Source: Methylomonas koyamae (GTDB lineage: Bacteria > Pseudomonadota > Gammaproteobacteria > Methylococcales > Methylomonadaceae). Taken from it: DNA of 64,000 bases. The notes beneath the pieces are model-generated. The model saw only the letters and a list, made by a program, of their open reading frames with translations. It searched no databases and was not told where the DNA came from. The stretch covers positions 30,549-94,548 of the forward strand of contig NZ_LUUK01000151.1 of assembly GCF_001644025.1 (NCBI RefSeq), read 5' to 3'. Numbering within the stretch: the stretch's first letter is position 1; every line of letters begins with the position of its first letter. Shown here piece after piece: positions 47,284 through 58,090 of the stretch. The position numbers and the translations under genes were made by a program.

Positions 47284-47706
47284 TTATAGTCGGCCATAGC
47301 GTTTACGATAGGCGGCTAGGGCCAAGTGGGTTCGGACTCTGGCCAGCAAGGTTTCCGGCACGACCGGCTTGGTCAAATAATCCGCCGCACCCATCTGAAA
47401 TCCCTTGGCTTCGTCGCCCGACTCCGATGCGGCGGTTACGAAGATCACCGGGATGTCGGCAGTGGCGTCCGAGGCCTGCAAGCATTCCAACACCTGGTAG
47501 CCATCCATTTCCGGCATCACCACGTCCAGCAGAATCAAATCCGGCACGGGTTGGCGCTGGGCGATCTCCAAGGCTTTCTCGCCGGAGGTTGCCGCCAGAA
47601 TCGCATACTCGCCGCGGAGTATGTTCAATAGGGTGTGCAAGTTCTCGTGAACATCGTCGACGATCAAAATCCTGGATTTGTCGCCGGCGCTATAAGTGTC
47701 AGGCAT
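47284..47706 (-). CDS. Single-domain response regulator
   Basis: This 140-residue stand-alone receiver has the acid pocket VDD (residues 16-18), phosphoacceptor Asp61 in [13 protein letters not shown], the threonine in FVTAA and lysine in LTKPV. There is no output domain. It is the first gene of the five-gene operon, 30 bases before the EAL protein, and could act as a phosphate sink or shuttle for the hybrid kinase, in CheY or Spo0F fashion (inference). Confidence 0.92.
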   Translation of the reverse strand: MPDTYSAGDKSRILIVDDVHENLHTLLNILRGEYAILAATSGEKALEIAQRQPVPDLILLDVVMPEMDGYQVLECLQASDATADIPVIFVTAASESGDEAKGFQMGAADYLTKPVVPETLLARVRTHLALAAYRKRYGRL

Positions 47707-47989
47707 GGACGCCGCCTCCCAACGGCTGAAATAATGTCTTTAGTGAATTCAATGGCCTACTGATTGCCGAATCGGCACAAGCCGGTTCCGCGGTTTGATT
47801 CGAGACAAACATCAACGCTTGCCTCGCAGCCCTGTCGAACCCGCGCTCACCTCGATCCACCTTGCATTTGCTGGGTGTATCGAGTATCCTACCAAGGATA
47901 AATCAGTCACCGTTTTTTAAAAAAAGCCTTCCGGCTATCGCCGAGGGGTTGAACAACCTTAGCATGTTTCTTCCGACTGATTCACACCT

Positions 47990-48077
47990 GGAGAGATGGC
48001 CGAGCGGTCGAAGGCGCACGCCTGGAAAGTGTGTATACGGCAACGTATCAAGGGTTCGAATCCCTTTCTCTCCGCCA
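47990..48077 (+). tRNA. tRNA-Ser (GGA)
   Basis: This 88-nt class II tRNA encodes CCA. The acceptor stem pairs GGAGAGA with TCTCTCC; the anticodon GGA lies in the loop CTGGAAA; a long variable arm follows (GTGTATACGGCAACGTAT). The T-loop is GTTCGAATC. It reads UCC and UCU codons. A strong terminator follows. Confidence 0.97.
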
Positions 48078-48088
48078 CCGAATATTTT

Positions 48089-48127
48089 AAGGCCTTGATA
48101 AACTCCAGTTTATCAAGGCCTTTTTTA
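48089..48127 (+). terminator. Rho-independent terminator after tRNA-Ser
   Basis: A 14-16-pair stem between AAGGCCTTGATAAACT and AGTTTATCAAGGCCTT with a very short loop is followed by a TTTTTT tract. It starts 12 bases after the mature tRNA end. Confidence 0.95.
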
Positions 48128-48508
48128 TTGTTTGAATTTCCAGTTCGAGCCTGTCTTAGTTTTACCATCGGATAAGCTCGCCGATTCCTAAATCCTTTTC
48201 AAGATGTCGGCTCCCCAATCCGAAGCTTTCGATTAGTTTGCGTGCCGGCCCAGGTTCGAGGCCCGTCCGCACACCGCCGGATGGCTTATGTGCCATGGTC
48301 TTCGCTTAGAGCATAATCAGTTTTAGCCTCGTCGTACCCAAGCGGTGGATGAGCTAACGACCGCAGCCGGATTTCGAGGAATAGAAGAGTTTCGGAGACT
48401 CCTTACGCTGGTAACATCTGGCTGAACAACGTTGCTGGATAGACCTTACATTTGGCGAGCCGGCGACTTCACGCGATACTGACAACCTTCGATTGCAGAG
48501 CAAACTTC
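48128..48508. other. Intergenic stretch with no supported gene
   Basis: Between the tRNA-Ser terminator and the methyltransferase start no convincing gene, repeat or RNA was seen on either strand. Confidence 0.5.
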
Positions 48509-49135
48509 ATGGAAACCGACAGCGAACAACTGACCGAAATCGAAGCCGCCACTTTGAATCATTACGACCTCAATGCCGAATCGTTTTGGGAAGGCACCAA
48601 GGATCATGACGTCAGCCAGAATTATGCGGCATTTTTACGGGCGTTACCGGGAGATCGAGCGCTGGATATTTTGGATCTTGGATGTGGGCCAGGCCGGGAT
48701 CTGTTCTATTTTAAAACCTTAGGCCACAGACCGGTCGGACTGGACGGTAGCGCGAGATTTTGCGAGATGGCGCGCGCTCACAGCGGCTGTCAGGTATTGC
48801 GGCAAAATTTTCTAAGTCTGGATTTGCCGACTCAGGGTTTCGATGGCATTTTCGCCAACGCCTCGCTGTTTCATATACCTAGCCGCGAGTTGCCGCGCGT
48901 GCTAGATCAGTTACATGCCGCACTAAGATCCGCTGGGGTCTTGTTTATATCCAATCCTCGCGGCAACGGTGAAGGTTGGTCCGGACAACGTTACGGCCAT
49001 TTCATGGAAATTGACGCGAGCCGAACGTTTTTGGCCGCGGCCCGATTCGAGATCCTCGATCACTACTACCGACCGCCGGGCAAGCCCCGCCACGAGCAAC
49101 CTTGGTTGGCGCTGACCGCGCGCCGATTGGACTGA
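48509..49135 (+). CDS. Class I SAM-dependent methyltransferase
   Basis: About 208 residues are encoded from METDSEQLTE. Motif I, ILDLGCGPG (about 54-62), and VGLDGS identify a Rossmann-type methyltransferase, as do DGIFANASLFH and a C-terminal strand ending LALTARRLD. The start with HYDLNAESFWEGTKDHDVS recalls small-molecule methyltransferases of the UbiE/Tam superfamily. No target can be assigned. It is monocistronic; the start has only a weak Shine-Dalgarno. Confidence 0.82.
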   Translation: METDSEQLTEIEAATLNHYDLNAESFWEGTKDHDVSQNYAAFLRALPGDRALDILDLGCGPGRDLFYFKTLGHRPVGLDGSARFCEMARAHSGCQVLRQNFLSLDLPTQGFDGIFANASLFHIPSRELPRVLDQLHAALRSAGVLFISNPRGNGEGWSGQRYGHFMEIDASRTFLAAARFEILDHYYRPPGKPRHEQPWLALTARRLD

Positions 49136-49291
49136 ACCCACCGGCGACCGGCCCGACGAGATCCAGGGTGTTGGTTTTTATTTTTTGCATCGAAATCCGA
49201 TTCAGGTGGGTTTCGGCTTGCCTAAGGTCCTCTACCAAACGCAAAAACTCGGCTAGTCTTAGGCATTTGGCGAAAACTAAGGAATATCGAG

Positions 49292-49810
49292 TTGGAAAAC
49301 CGTAGACCCAACGTGATCGATTTTGAAGCCTCAGGGTTTGGTGTCGACAGCTATCCCATTGAAGTCGGGGTCGTCTTGGCCGACGGTCAAAAATATTGCG
49401 CTTTAATCAAACCGGCTCAAAGCTGGCGGTTTTGGGACGGCGAAGCCGAACGAGTTCACGGCCTTAGCCGTGAGCTGCTGTTGGCGCACGGCAAGCCGAT
49501 CCAGGTGGTGGTTGGCGAGTTAAACGCCTTTCTCGGTAACCGCGTAGTGTATAGCGACGGTTGGGTCGTCGACAAACCCTGGCTTTCCAGACTGTATTAC
49601 GACGCCCATGCTCAACCCAGTTTTTATTTAAGTCCGTTGGAAAACATTTTGAAGGAAAGCCAGATGGCGATCTGGAGCGAGATCAAGCACGAAGTGATAG
49701 AGACGCTGGCGTTACAACGCCATCGCGCCAGTAGCGATGCGCTGATCGTCCAGGAAACGTTTGCTCGCACCAGGGAAATAAGCGCACTACCTGCTGGATC
49801 GCCCGCATGA
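49292..49810 (+). CDS. DEDDh-type 3'-5' exonuclease
   Basis: This 172-residue protein has the DnaQ/RNase T-type exonuclease signature: Asp10 and Glu12 in VIDFEASG, Asp88 or Asp93 in VVYSDGWVVDKPWL and His143...Asp148 in HRASSDAL. It starts at a TTG, chosen because TAAGGA lies eight bases upstream; no alternative ATG near the beginning keeps the Exo I motif. The substrate (DNA or RNA) is unknown. Family call from motifs only. Confidence 0.82.
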   Translation: MENRRPNVIDFEASGFGVDSYPIEVGVVLADGQKYCALIKPAQSWRFWDGEAERVHGLSRELLLAHGKPIQVVVGELNAFLGNRVVYSDGWVVDKPWLSRLYYDAHAQPSFYLSPLENILKESQMAIWSEIKHEVIETLALQRHRASSDALIVQETFARTREISALPAGSPA

Positions 49811-50590
49811 CGACAAAGCGTTCGGACGGAGTCCTACCCTATGTTCCTGGTTATTACGCCTCGCGATAGCACGAGCGGGCAAGCTCGCCAGTAAGGCTAT
49901 GGCCGCGGTAGCGCGGGCCGACACGTATCCTGGAAACCGGCGAATCTGTCGGTCCGATACCGCGGAAATTGATTCAACAAACGCCTGCGCAAGCAAAAAG
50001 TCGTAGTTTATTTTAAGTCGCCTAGCTTACCGCCTACCCCATTCGGCATACCACTCTTTACGTGGCAGCTGCTATGGTCAGCGCTCGCCGTGGCTTTTCA
50101 ACGTATTATCCGCTAGGCGCAAAGTCAGGATTAGTTGTTGTTTGTCCGATTTGAGCAACGCTGTTTTGCGAGTTCTGCATTCAGAGCCATGGCGGGCACG
50201 TTGCGACCCATACCTCGCGTCTGGATCTCGACACCCGCGACAGCGCCAACCCAAATCCCCTCCGAAACCGCGAGCATTACCGAGAATCCGACAAAATACC
50301 ATCGCGCGAACGGCTCGATTCGTTTGTGCTTGTGCAAGCGGGGCCGTTGCTGGAACGCCTAGCCCTCATGCTACGCGGATCGCGCTATCGGGCACCATCC
50401 GCCGTTTTGCTGGCGGATTCACAAAATAAAGCTATATTGGTAATCTTTAGACTAACATACGCCGTGCTAAGACCCGTGAAAGAGTCGCGAGCAAGGCCTA
50501 GGACAGCCTAACCAAAACGATAGAGTATGTGACGAACGCCTATTCGGCGACGGTTGACCGGCTTAATTCCACGAGGAGGCTTGGCGGACC
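49811..50590. other. 780-bp stretch with no supported gene
   Basis: No frame has a recognisable product. A small hairpin, CGAGC/GCTCG, lies at about 49871-49886, and ATCCGCC/GGCGGAT form another near 50396-50420, without T-tracts. The promoter of the downstream kinase operon must lie in this stretch, but I could not place it confidently. Confidence 0.5.
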
Positions 50591-53317
50591 ATGGCGCGAC
50601 GCAAACTGCCCGATTTGCCGATGAAGCAAAAGCTTTTGTATTTGCAGGAGCTGACCGTGGCGCTGGCCTTGCTGTTTACGTTGCCGATCACCAGTCTGAC
50701 GCAAATTCATCAGGAGCGGAGCCGTTTGGAAACCGAAACCCGTTCATTGAGCACGATGGTGGGATTTAGTGCTAGCGCCGCGCTGTTGTTCGACGACGTC
50801 AAGACCGCGAACGGCGTGCTGGCGACCTTGCGCGGTAAACCGGAGATTTTGTCCGCGCAACTCTATAGCAGGGAAGGCTTGTTGTTCGCGCAATATCCCT
50901 CAAGCGATACAACGCCGGATGTCCCGCGCGACTTGAGCGACGCGCGCTTGGAAAACTCGAGCAACGGCTGGCGACTGACCGAACAGGTCTTGATATACCC
51001 GGTTAGCGGCGAGGGTCCCGAAATCATCGGACATCTGCGAATGGCCGTCGATTTACGGCCGATGTGGCGGACGGTGTTAATCAATATGGCGCAACTGTTC
51101 GGCGCGTTGCTGACCGCGGTGGTGCTCGCGGTGTTATTCGGCCGTAATTTGGCCAAATCGATCGCCGCGCCGCTAACCGCCTTGTCGTCGTTGGCACGCA
51201 AGGTTTCGCAAGATAACGACTACATGGTGCGGGCCGGCGGCGGCGGAGACGACGAGGTCGGCCAATTGGTCGCCAGCTTCAATTCGATGATAGAACGCCT
51301 GCAACAACGGGACGCCGAGTTGGCCAAGCAACGCGAAAATCTAGAAAGGCAAGTCGATCTGCGTACCGTCGACTTGCGCCGAGCCGTCGCGGAGGCGCAG
51401 GCCGCCAACGTCGCCAAGTCACAGTTTCTAGCGACGATGAGCCACGAAATCCGCACGCCGATGAACGGTGTATTGGGCATGACCGAATTATTGTTGGGAA
51501 CCCGGCTGGACGACACTCAACGCCAATATGCGGAAACCGTATTCAGCTCCGCGGAATCGCTATTGACCATTATTAACGATATTCTCGATTTTTCGAAAAT
51601 CGAAGCCGGCAAATTGCAACTGGAAACCATCGATTTCAGCCTCTACGAACTCATCGAGCAACTGTCGGCGTTGTTCTGGGAACGGGCGCGCGCCAAGCAT
51701 ATCGAGCTGGATTGCAGAATCGACGCCAGCGTCGCCGACGCGGTCCGAGGCGATCCGCACCGTTTGCGGCAAATTCTGACTAACTTGTTATCGAATGCCA
51801 TCAAATTCACCGAACGCGGCTCGGTGGGTTTGTACGTCTCGGCGGCGGAAGCCGATCCGGCCGCACCGGAACGGCGGCTACCCTTGGTGTTTCGGGTGGT
51901 CGATAGCGGCATCGGTATCGCCGAAGAAATCTTGCCTAAACTGTTCAAGCCCTTCAACCAAGCCGACGGATCGACCACCCGCAAATACGGCGGTACCGGC
52001 CTGGGATTGGCCATCTGCAAGGAATTGTCCAGTTTGATGGACGGGCGGATCGAAGTGCGCAGCCAGTTGGGCGTCGGCTCGCAGTTCACGGTCTATTTGC
52101 CGCTCGCCCCGGCCGGCGCTCTCCTGCCGCCGGTCAACGTCGACCCGATTTTGCGGGGACGACGCGCACTGGTGGTTGCCAACGGCCAGCTGGACGTAGA
52201 ATGCTTGTGCTTGGAACTCTCCGAACTTGGCGTGCATTTCAAGCTCGCAGCGAACGAGGCATCTGCCCTCCTACGGTTGGAAGAGGGCGCAAAATCCGGC
52301 ATCTATTACGATTTCATTTTGTTCGATGCGGTGATCTTGGACGTCGGCGTGTTGAATGAACGCCTGCAAACCTTACCGCGCCTCGCCTCGATTCGCGCCG
52401 TCGAAATCAGTGGCGCTAGCGGCCCCGACCCGAAACGACCGCCGCCGGACTGGCCGGTTTTATACCAGCCCATTCAACGCCAAGCGCTCAGGGAAGTATT
52501 GTTGCGTGGAGTAAACGGTAAACCCAGCATCGCCGACTTGGTGGCGATCCGTTGCGATCGTCGGCGAATATTGTTGGCGGAGGATAATCCGGTCAATCAA
52601 AAAGTCGCCAAGGCCATGCTCGATCAATTGGGATATCGGGTCAGAATTGCCGATAACGGCAAGTCCGCGCTGCACATTTACGAATCCGAACCGATAGACT
52701 TAATCTTGATGGACTGTATGATGCCGGAGATGGACGGCTATTCGGCCGCCAGACTGATTCGAGACAGTGAACGCCAACAAGGCGGCGCCCGAATTCCGAT
52801 TATCGCGCTAACCGCCAACGCCATGGAGGGCGATCAGCAAAAATGTCTGGACGCCGGCATGGACGACTACGTCAGCAAGCCGTTTTTACAGCAAGCCCTG
52901 GCGAGTAAAATTGGCCGCTTTCTACCGAATTCCGGCAACAACGAATCACCGGCCCGTCCGCCCATCGACAAGGACCTGGACAAATTGGACAACAGCGCGC
53001 TGGATACTTTACGGCAGATCGGCGGCGATCAGTTGGTCACGGAAGTCGTCGATCTGTTCCGTCAGAATGCGCTCGAACAAATCGACTTAATCGCCACCGG
53101 ACTACGCGAGCAAAACCCCCAAGCCGTGCGTTTCGCCGCGCACGCGTTGAAGTCGGCGGCCGCGAATATCGGCGCGCGAGGCTTGTCCGAACAAGCGAAA
53201 GCCATCGAGCATGCGGCCCGCGACAATACGCTGGATTTCGACGACCGGCTTGCCCTGACCTTGCAAAACAGCTATAAACGAGTGCTTGCAAAGCTTGCTA
53301 ATCCGGATCCCGAATGA
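50591..53317 (+). CDS. CHASE8-type hybrid histidine kinase with HPt
   Basis: This 908-residue kinase has a transmembrane helix (about 20-38) and a periplasmic CHASE8-like domain ([18 protein letters not shown] and [11 protein letters not shown] match YfiN). A second helix (about 165-184), HAMP and HisKA with His285 in MSHEIRTP follow. HATPase has [12 protein letters not shown]; a degenerate receiver (about 525-640, lacking DxxMP) and an intact receiver with DCMMPEMDG come next. The HPt at the C-terminus is [14 protein letters not shown]. It starts at the ATG 50591; AGGAGG lies 11 bases upstream. It overlaps the next gene by four bases. Confidence 0.93.
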   Translation: MARRKLPDLPMKQKLLYLQELTVALALLFTLPITSLTQIHQERSRLETETRSLSTMVGFSASAALLFDDVKTANGVLATLRGKPEILSAQLYSREGLLFAQYPSSDTTPDVPRDLSDARLENSSNGWRLTEQVLIYPVSGEGPEIIGHLRMAVDLRPMWRTVLINMAQLFGALLTAVVLAVLFGRNLAKSIAAPLTALSSLARKVSQDNDYMVRAGGGGDDEVGQLVASFNSMIERLQQRDAELAKQRENLERQVDLRTVDLRRAVAEAQAANVAKSQFLATMSHEIRTPMNGVLGMTELLLGTRLDDTQRQYAETVFSSAESLLTIINDILDFSKIEAGKLQLETIDFSLYELIEQLSALFWERARAKHIELDCRIDASVADAVRGDPHRLRQILTNLLSNAIKFTERGSVGLYVSAAEADPAAPERRLPLVFRVVDSGIGIAEEILPKLFKPFNQADGSTTRKYGGTGLGLAICKELSSLMDGRIEVRSQLGVGSQFTVYLPLAPAGALLPPVNVDPILRGRRALVVANGQLDVECLCLELSELGVHFKLAANEASALLRLEEGAKSGIYYDFILFDAVILDVGVLNERLQTLPRLASIRAVEISGASGPDPKRPPPDWPVLYQPIQRQALREVLLRGVNGKPSIADLVAIRCDRRRILLAEDNPVNQKVAKAMLDQLGYRVRIADNGKSALHIYESEPIDLILMDCMMPEMDGYSAARLIRDSERQQGGARIPIIALTANAMEGDQQKCLDAGMDDYVSKPFLQQALASKIGRFLPNSGNNESPARPPIDKDLDKLDNSALDTLRQIGGDQLVTEVVDLFRQNALEQIDLIATGLREQNPQAVRFAAHALKSAAANIGARGLSEQAKAIEHAARDNTLDFDDRLALTLQNSYKRVLAKLANPDPE

Positions 53318-55455
53318 CCTCCCCGCCATCCTCCCGTAGTCTGATATTGGTCATCGACGACGACGACATGATACGTCTGATGTTGACGAACATCCTGGAC
53401 CGGGAGGGCTTCGCGGTGATCGGCGCCAGCGACGGCGAAACCGGTTTGGAGCGTTTGGCGGCAGACCAACCCGATCTGGTGTTGTTAGACGTGATGATGC
53501 CCGGCATTAGCGGCTTCGACTGCCTGCAAAGCATTCGCGCCCAGCCTGAAAAACGCTTGCTGCCGATCGTCATGCTGACCGGCGTCGACGATCTGGAGTC
53601 GGTCAATCGCGCGTTTCAGCTTGGCGCCACCGATTTCGTCGCTAAACCCATCAGCTGGGCCACCCTCCCGCACCGTTTGCGTTATCTGCTGCGGTCCTCC
53701 GCTGCTTTGGCTCAACTCGCCAAAAGCGAGGCGGAACTGCGTAAGGCGCAGAAAATCGCCCAGCTGGGTAGTTGGGAATGGTGGGTCGATACCGACAAAA
53801 TGATCTGGTCGCGCGAAGTGTTCAATTTACTTGGCGTCTCTCCCGAGCACTTTCAGGCTAGTTGTCAAGACTTGTACGCGGCGGTGCATCCCAGCGAAGT
53901 GGGGATCTTGCGGCAGGCCATCGACCTGTGCTTGAAAAATCGCCGCCAATTTCGGCTCGACCTCCCGGTTGTCCACCGCGACGGCGGGGAGCGTATCGTT
54001 CACATCCAGGGCGAATTGATCGTCGACGGCGAATCGGCGACCCGGATACAAGGCACGCTGCAAGACATTACCGAGCGCCGCCATATCGAGGAAAGAGTCA
54101 GATTTTTATCGTACTACGACCCGTTGACCGGACTGCCGAACCGGGCACTATTTCGGGAAATTCTGGCCGAGGCGATGGCGCAATGCAATCATCAAAATAG
54201 CCGGATTACGACCTTGTTCGTTTGCATAGACCGCTTCAGCCGCATCAATGAAACATTGGGCCCAAGAGCCGGCGATCACGTCTTGAAAATGTTTGCCGAC
54301 CGCTTGGTCGCCGAAGTCCGCGACAGCCACGGCAAGGCGGGAGGCGCCTTTGGCGGCGAATCCACCGTGTCGCGTTTAGGCGGAAACGAGTTCACGATAT
54401 TGCTTAAACACGCCGACGACGATCAAACCGGCGTGCGCGTGGCCCGCCAAATTCTCAGAACCCTGGAACCCGCCTTCCAAATCGACACGATCGAGTTATT
54501 CCTGGGCATCAACATCGGCATCGCGGTTTATCCGGGCGACGGTAGCGACGAAGACGCTTACATTAAAAACGGCGAGTTCGCGATGCACCATGCCCGCGAA
54601 CAAGGCCAAAACACCTATCAATATTTCAGCAAATCGTTGAATGCGGTCGCGTTCCAGAAACTGGCCATGGAAAACAGCTTGCGGCGGGCGCTGGACCGGG
54701 ACGAATTGCTGCTGTTTTATCAAGCCAAGGTCGATATGCATCGTCAGCGCGTGGTTGGCGGCGAAGCCTTGATCCGTTGGCGCCATCCGGATCTGGCACT
54801 GGTCGCGCCGTCGCAGTTCATTCCCATCGCCGAAGAATCCGGGCTGATCGTGCCTATCAGCAATTGGGTGCTGGAAACGGTGTGCCTGCAAATCCGCGAA
54901 TGGCAAGATCGCGGCATCAGTCCGGCCATGGTGATATCCGCTAACGTCTCGGCCAACCAATTGCATCAACCGGGCTTTGTCGGCCATGTCCGCAACGCCT
55001 TGACCCAGGCCGGCATCGCACCGGAATGCTTGAAACTGGAATTGACCGAAAGCATGTTGCTCGACCATGTCGATGAAGCGCTGGTCACGTTACGCGAATT
55101 GCGCGCGTTGGGGGTGAAGACCAGCATCGATGACTTCGGCACCGGCTATTCGTCGTTGTCGTATTTGAAAAAATTGCCGATATCGGAATTGAAAATCGAC
55201 CGCTGCTTCGTCCGCGACTTGCCGGATAACGAAGACGACGTAGCCATTACAACCGCGATATTGGCGCTAGCCCGGGCCTTAAGCCTGGATGTGATTGCCG
55301 AGGGCGTCGAGAATCAAGCGCAGGCCGAATTTCTGATGGCCGGCGGTTGCCATATTGCCCAGGGTTTTTTGTATCACAAGCCGGCCCCGGCCGACGAGTT
55401 CTTCGATTTCGTCGCCCATTTCAACCAAGCGACGCTGTCCAACAGCGGACGATAA
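53314..55455 (+). CDS. REC-PAS-GGDEF-EAL cyclic-di-GMP protein
   Basis: This 713-residue partner of the kinase starts at ATG overlapping its stop (ATGA). REC (1-130) has Asp59 in [17 protein letters not shown] part (about 150-260, [15 protein letters not shown]) and GGDEF domain with degenerate GGNEF (356-360) follow. The EAL domain is well conserved: EAL at 484-486, ANVSANQ, the glutamate in [23 protein letters not shown] and AEGVEN. Thus phosphodiesterase activity is likely and cyclase activity doubtful. Its REC is the probable target of the kinase HPt. Confidence 0.93.
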   Translation: MTSPPSSRSLILVIDDDDMIRLMLTNILDREGFAVIGASDGETGLERLAADQPDLVLLDVMMPGISGFDCLQSIRAQPEKRLLPIVMLTGVDDLESVNRAFQLGATDFVAKPISWATLPHRLRYLLRSSAALAQLAKSEAELRKAQKIAQLGSWEWWVDTDKMIWSREVFNLLGVSPEHFQASCQDLYAAVHPSEVGILRQAIDLCLKNRRQFRLDLPVVHRDGGERIVHIQGELIVDGESATRIQGTLQDITERRHIEERVRFLSYYDPLTGLPNRALFREILAEAMAQCNHQNSRITTLFVCIDRFSRINETLGPRAGDHVLKMFADRLVAEVRDSHGKAGGAFGGESTVSRLGGNEFTILLKHADDDQTGVRVARQILRTLEPAFQIDTIELFLGINIGIAVYPGDGSDEDAYIKNGEFAMHHAREQGQNTYQYFSKSLNAVAFQKLAMENSLRRALDRDELLLFYQAKVDMHRQRVVGGEALIRWRHPDLALVAPSQFIPIAEESGLIVPISNWVLETVCLQIREWQDRGISPAMVISANVSANQLHQPGFVGHVRNALTQAGIAPECLKLELTESMLLDHVDEALVTLRELRALGVKTSIDDFGTGYSSLSYLKKLPISELKIDRCFVRDLPDNEDDVAITTAILALARALSLDVIAEGVENQAQAEFLMAGGCHIAQGFLYHKPAPADEFFDFVAHFNQATLSNSGR

Positions 55456-55457
55456 CC

Positions 55458-56291
55458 CTAGAACAATTCCCAAATCGGCTGGGCGCCGACCGGCAGCGGC
55501 GCCAAGCGGCCCAGTTCCAAGTATTGGTTTTCGGGGGCATGAAAATCGGAACCGACCGACGCGAGTAACTGATGCTTGGTGGCCAATTCTTGACTGAAGC
55601 GAATATCGTCGCCGCTGGCCCGCCCGGTGACCACTTCGACGCCCTGCCCGCCCGCCACTTTGAATGCCGCCAACGCTTTATTGATCCATTTATTGCTCAA
55701 TTTGTAGCGCAACGGGTGCGCCAGTACCGCCAAACCGCCGGCGGCGTTTATCCAACCGATAACTTCGGCTAATCCGGCCCATTGCGTGGCGACATAGGCC
55801 GATTTGCCCTTGCTCAAGTAATAGTCGAAAGCGTCCTGTTGAGTCCTGGCGCGGCCCACCCCGACCAAAAAATCGGCGAAATGCAAGCGGGTAATTTCGC
55901 CGCCGCGCGCCGCGCGGGCGACGGCCTGAAAAGCACCGTCTATGCCTTTTCTAGCCAATTTGTCGGCGATTTTCCTGGCCCGCTCGACACGCAAATCCTG
56001 CTGTCTGGCAACGCCGTCGACCAGCACTGGGTGGCTTGGATCGATATTCAATCCGACCACGTGCAAACAATGGCTTTCGAAACTCGCCGACAATTCGATA
56101 CCTGGAATCAAGCGCAGGCCCAATTCCGCCGCGACAACCCGCGCCTCGGCCAAACCGGCTGTCGTATCGTGATCGGTCAACGCCAAGGCGGTAACGCCGC
56201 GGGCATGCGCCCGGCGTACTAACTGGCCCGGCGTCAATACGCCATCCGAAGCATTGGAGTGACTATGCAAATCGTAGATGGCGGCGCTCAT
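55458..56291 (-). CDS. PHP-domain phosphoesterase (RNase AM/YciV type)
   Basis: This 277-residue PHP protein has the metal motifs DLHSHSNASDGVLTP and LTDHDTTAGLAEA near the N-terminus. A metal-binding histidine lies in LAHPLRYKL and another in SDFHAPEN. The layout fits the YciV/TrpH family, whose members cleave 3',5'-nucleoside bisphosphates and trim RNA ends. It overlaps the upstream ABC exporter gene by four bases (ATGA) and converges with the c-di-GMP gene, leaving two bases between stops. Confidence 0.92.
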   Translation of the reverse strand: MSAAIYDLHSHSNASDGVLTPGQLVRRAHARGVTALALTDHDTTAGLAEARVVAAELGLRLIPGIELSASFESHCLHVVGLNIDPSHPVLVDGVARQQDLRVERARKIADKLARKGIDGAFQAVARAARGGEITRLHFADFLVGVGRARTQQDAFDYYLSKGKSAYVATQWAGLAEVIGWINAAGGLAVLAHPLRYKLSNKWINKALAAFKVAGGQGVEVVTGRASGDDIRFSQELATKHQLLASVGSDFHAPENQYLELGRLAPLPVGAQPIWELF

Positions 56292-58084
56292 TGGTAGTCG
56301 CCGTAAAGCTTGGCGTACAACCCGTTTTGCTGAATCAAGACATCGTGCTTACCCTGCTCGCAGATTTTGCCCTGCTCGAAGACGTATACGTGGTCGGCTT
56401 GTTTTACCGCACTCAGCCGGTGAGCGATAATCAGCGTCGTGCGGCCCTCCAAAAACTCCGCTAAAGCTTGATGCAACTTGAATTCCGTCTCGGTATCCAG
56501 CGCCGAGGTGGCCTCGTCCAGAATGACGACCGCCGGATTGCTGACGATCATCCGGGCAATGGCCAGACGCTGGCGTTGCCCGCCGGACAAACGCATGCCT
56601 TGTCGACCGACCACGGTGTGCAGGCCAAGCGGCTGCTCGCGCACCGCGTCCGCTAGTTGCGCCATCGATAAGGCCCGCCACAGGTCGCTATCGGCGACGT
56701 CGCGGCCCAAGGTCAGATTGGCCCTTATCGTATCGTTGAGCAAGGCCGGATGCTGTAATACCGTGGCGACATGCTCGCGCACCACATCCAAACCAATCCG
56801 ATTCAGCGGAACGCCGTCAAAGTAAATCATTCCTCGGCCGGGCGGATACAAGCCGATCAAAGTCTGCGCCAACGTGGATTTGCCGCCGCCGCTGGCACCG
56901 ACCAATGCGATTTTCTCGCCGGCCGGTATGTCGAGGTTGATGCCGTTCAAAACCGGCTCGTCGCGGTAGCTGAAGTGTAAATCGCGCACGCCGACCGATA
57001 CCGTTTTCCGGCCGACAAACGGATTCTCGGCGTGCGGATAATCGGGCTCCCGCTGCAAGTGGGTCAATTGGTTAACCCGTGCCAAAGCCGCCTTCGCGGC
57101 GTAAAACGATTGCTGTATGCTCAAAATCTCCTGCACCGGCGCCATCATGAACCACAGGTAGCCAAACACGGCCAGCATTTCACCAATACTGAGGTTGGAA
57201 TACAGCACCATCAGCATCGCGGTGGCGCGAAAAATATCGAAGCCGAACAAAAATGTCAGAAAGCTAAGGCGAATCGCCGCATCGCTTTTCCAGGCGAATA
57301 CCGTCGAGTGGTTCTTAACCGCCTCGGCACTGGCGACCAACTGCCGGCAATAATGCGCCTCTCGGTTGCTGGCGCGTATCTGGTGTATCGCATCCAAGGT
57401 TTCGCTCAAGGCTTGCTGAAACACCGCATAGGCTTTGTTTTCGTTCGCTTTCAGATCCTTCACCTTCGAGCCGATAGCCTTGGCTAGGTAGATCACCAGC
57501 GGGTTCAAAAAGATGATGAACAAGCCCAACTGCCAGTGCATCCACAGTAAAATCAACGCGGTGCCGAATACTGTCAATACCGCCACCAACAACTTGCTGA
57601 TCGTCGTGCCAATAAAAGTATCCAGCGTATCCAGGTCGGTCACCATGTGGGCGCTGACCGTGCCGCTGCCCAGGCTCTCGTATTCCGACATCGACACTCG
57701 CTGCAAATGGCCGACCAGGCCCTCGCGTATCCGAAAAATCACATCCTTGGCGATATTGGAAAATTGCCGGGTTTGAATAATGTTCAATACCAACGCGAAC
57801 AGTCGCATCAACAAGCTGACCAGCAAGATCACGCCGATGTAGAAAATCGGCACCCGCCACTCTGTTGGAATCAATGGGTCCAGAGTATTGAGTACCGTAC
57901 CGGGATGATGTAATAGCACTTCATCCACTAGCAGCGGCATCAACAGCGGCACCGGTACGCTGGCGACCGTCGCCAGCAAGGCGATGATATGACCGGTCAC
58001 CAATTGCTTTTTGTGTTGCAGTGCGATGCGATAGATATAATGCCAGGAATACTCCTGAGGTGTTACGGCTTGGGGTGCGTTCAA
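56288..58084 (-). CDS. ABC exporter (MsbA-like, half transporter)
   Basis: This 598-residue protein fuses a six-helix membrane domain (about 30-320) to an ATPase domain. It has Walker A GASGGGKST (Lys402), the signature LSGGQRQRLAIAR, Walker B VVILDEATSALD and the H-loop IIAHRLSAV. It works as a homodimer exporting lipids, drugs or peptides; the substrate is not evident from sequence. It is divergent from slt, with start codons only six bases apart, and precedes the PHP gene. Confidence 0.92.
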   Translation of the reverse strand: MNAPQAVTPQEYSWHYIYRIALQHKKQLVTGHIIALLATVASVPVPLLMPLLVDEVLLHHPGTVLNTLDPLIPTEWRVPIFYIGVILLVSLLMRLFALVLNIIQTRQFSNIAKDVIFRIREGLVGHLQRVSMSEYESLGSGTVSAHMVTDLDTLDTFIGTTISKLLVAVLTVFGTALILLWMHWQLGLFIIFLNPLVIYLAKAIGSKVKDLKANENKAYAVFQQALSETLDAIHQIRASNREAHYCRQLVASAEAVKNHSTVFAWKSDAAIRLSFLTFLFGFDIFRATAMLMVLYSNLSIGEMLAVFGYLWFMMAPVQEILSIQQSFYAAKAALARVNQLTHLQREPDYPHAENPFVGRKTVSVGVRDLHFSYRDEPVLNGINLDIPAGEKIALVGASGGGKSTLAQTLIGLYPPGRGMIYFDGVPLNRIGLDVVREHVATVLQHPALLNDTIRANLTLGRDVADSDLWRALSMAQLADAVREQPLGLHTVVGRQGMRLSGGQRQRLAIARMIVSNPAVVILDEATSALDTETEFKLHQALAEFLEGRTTLIIAHRLSAVKQADHVYVFEQGKICEQGKHDVLIQQNGLYAKLYGDYQ

Positions 58085-58090
58085 GGGAAT

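Noticed and set aside
49869..49912. Possible REP-like or IS-end hairpin
   Set aside because: Only one short five-pair stem was found, with no second copy and no transposase nearby.
50131..50337. 68-residue hydrophobic frame on the minus strand in the 49.8-50.6 kb gap
   Set aside because: It would start at a TTG without a Shine-Dalgarno, has no recognised family and is not in any apparent operon.
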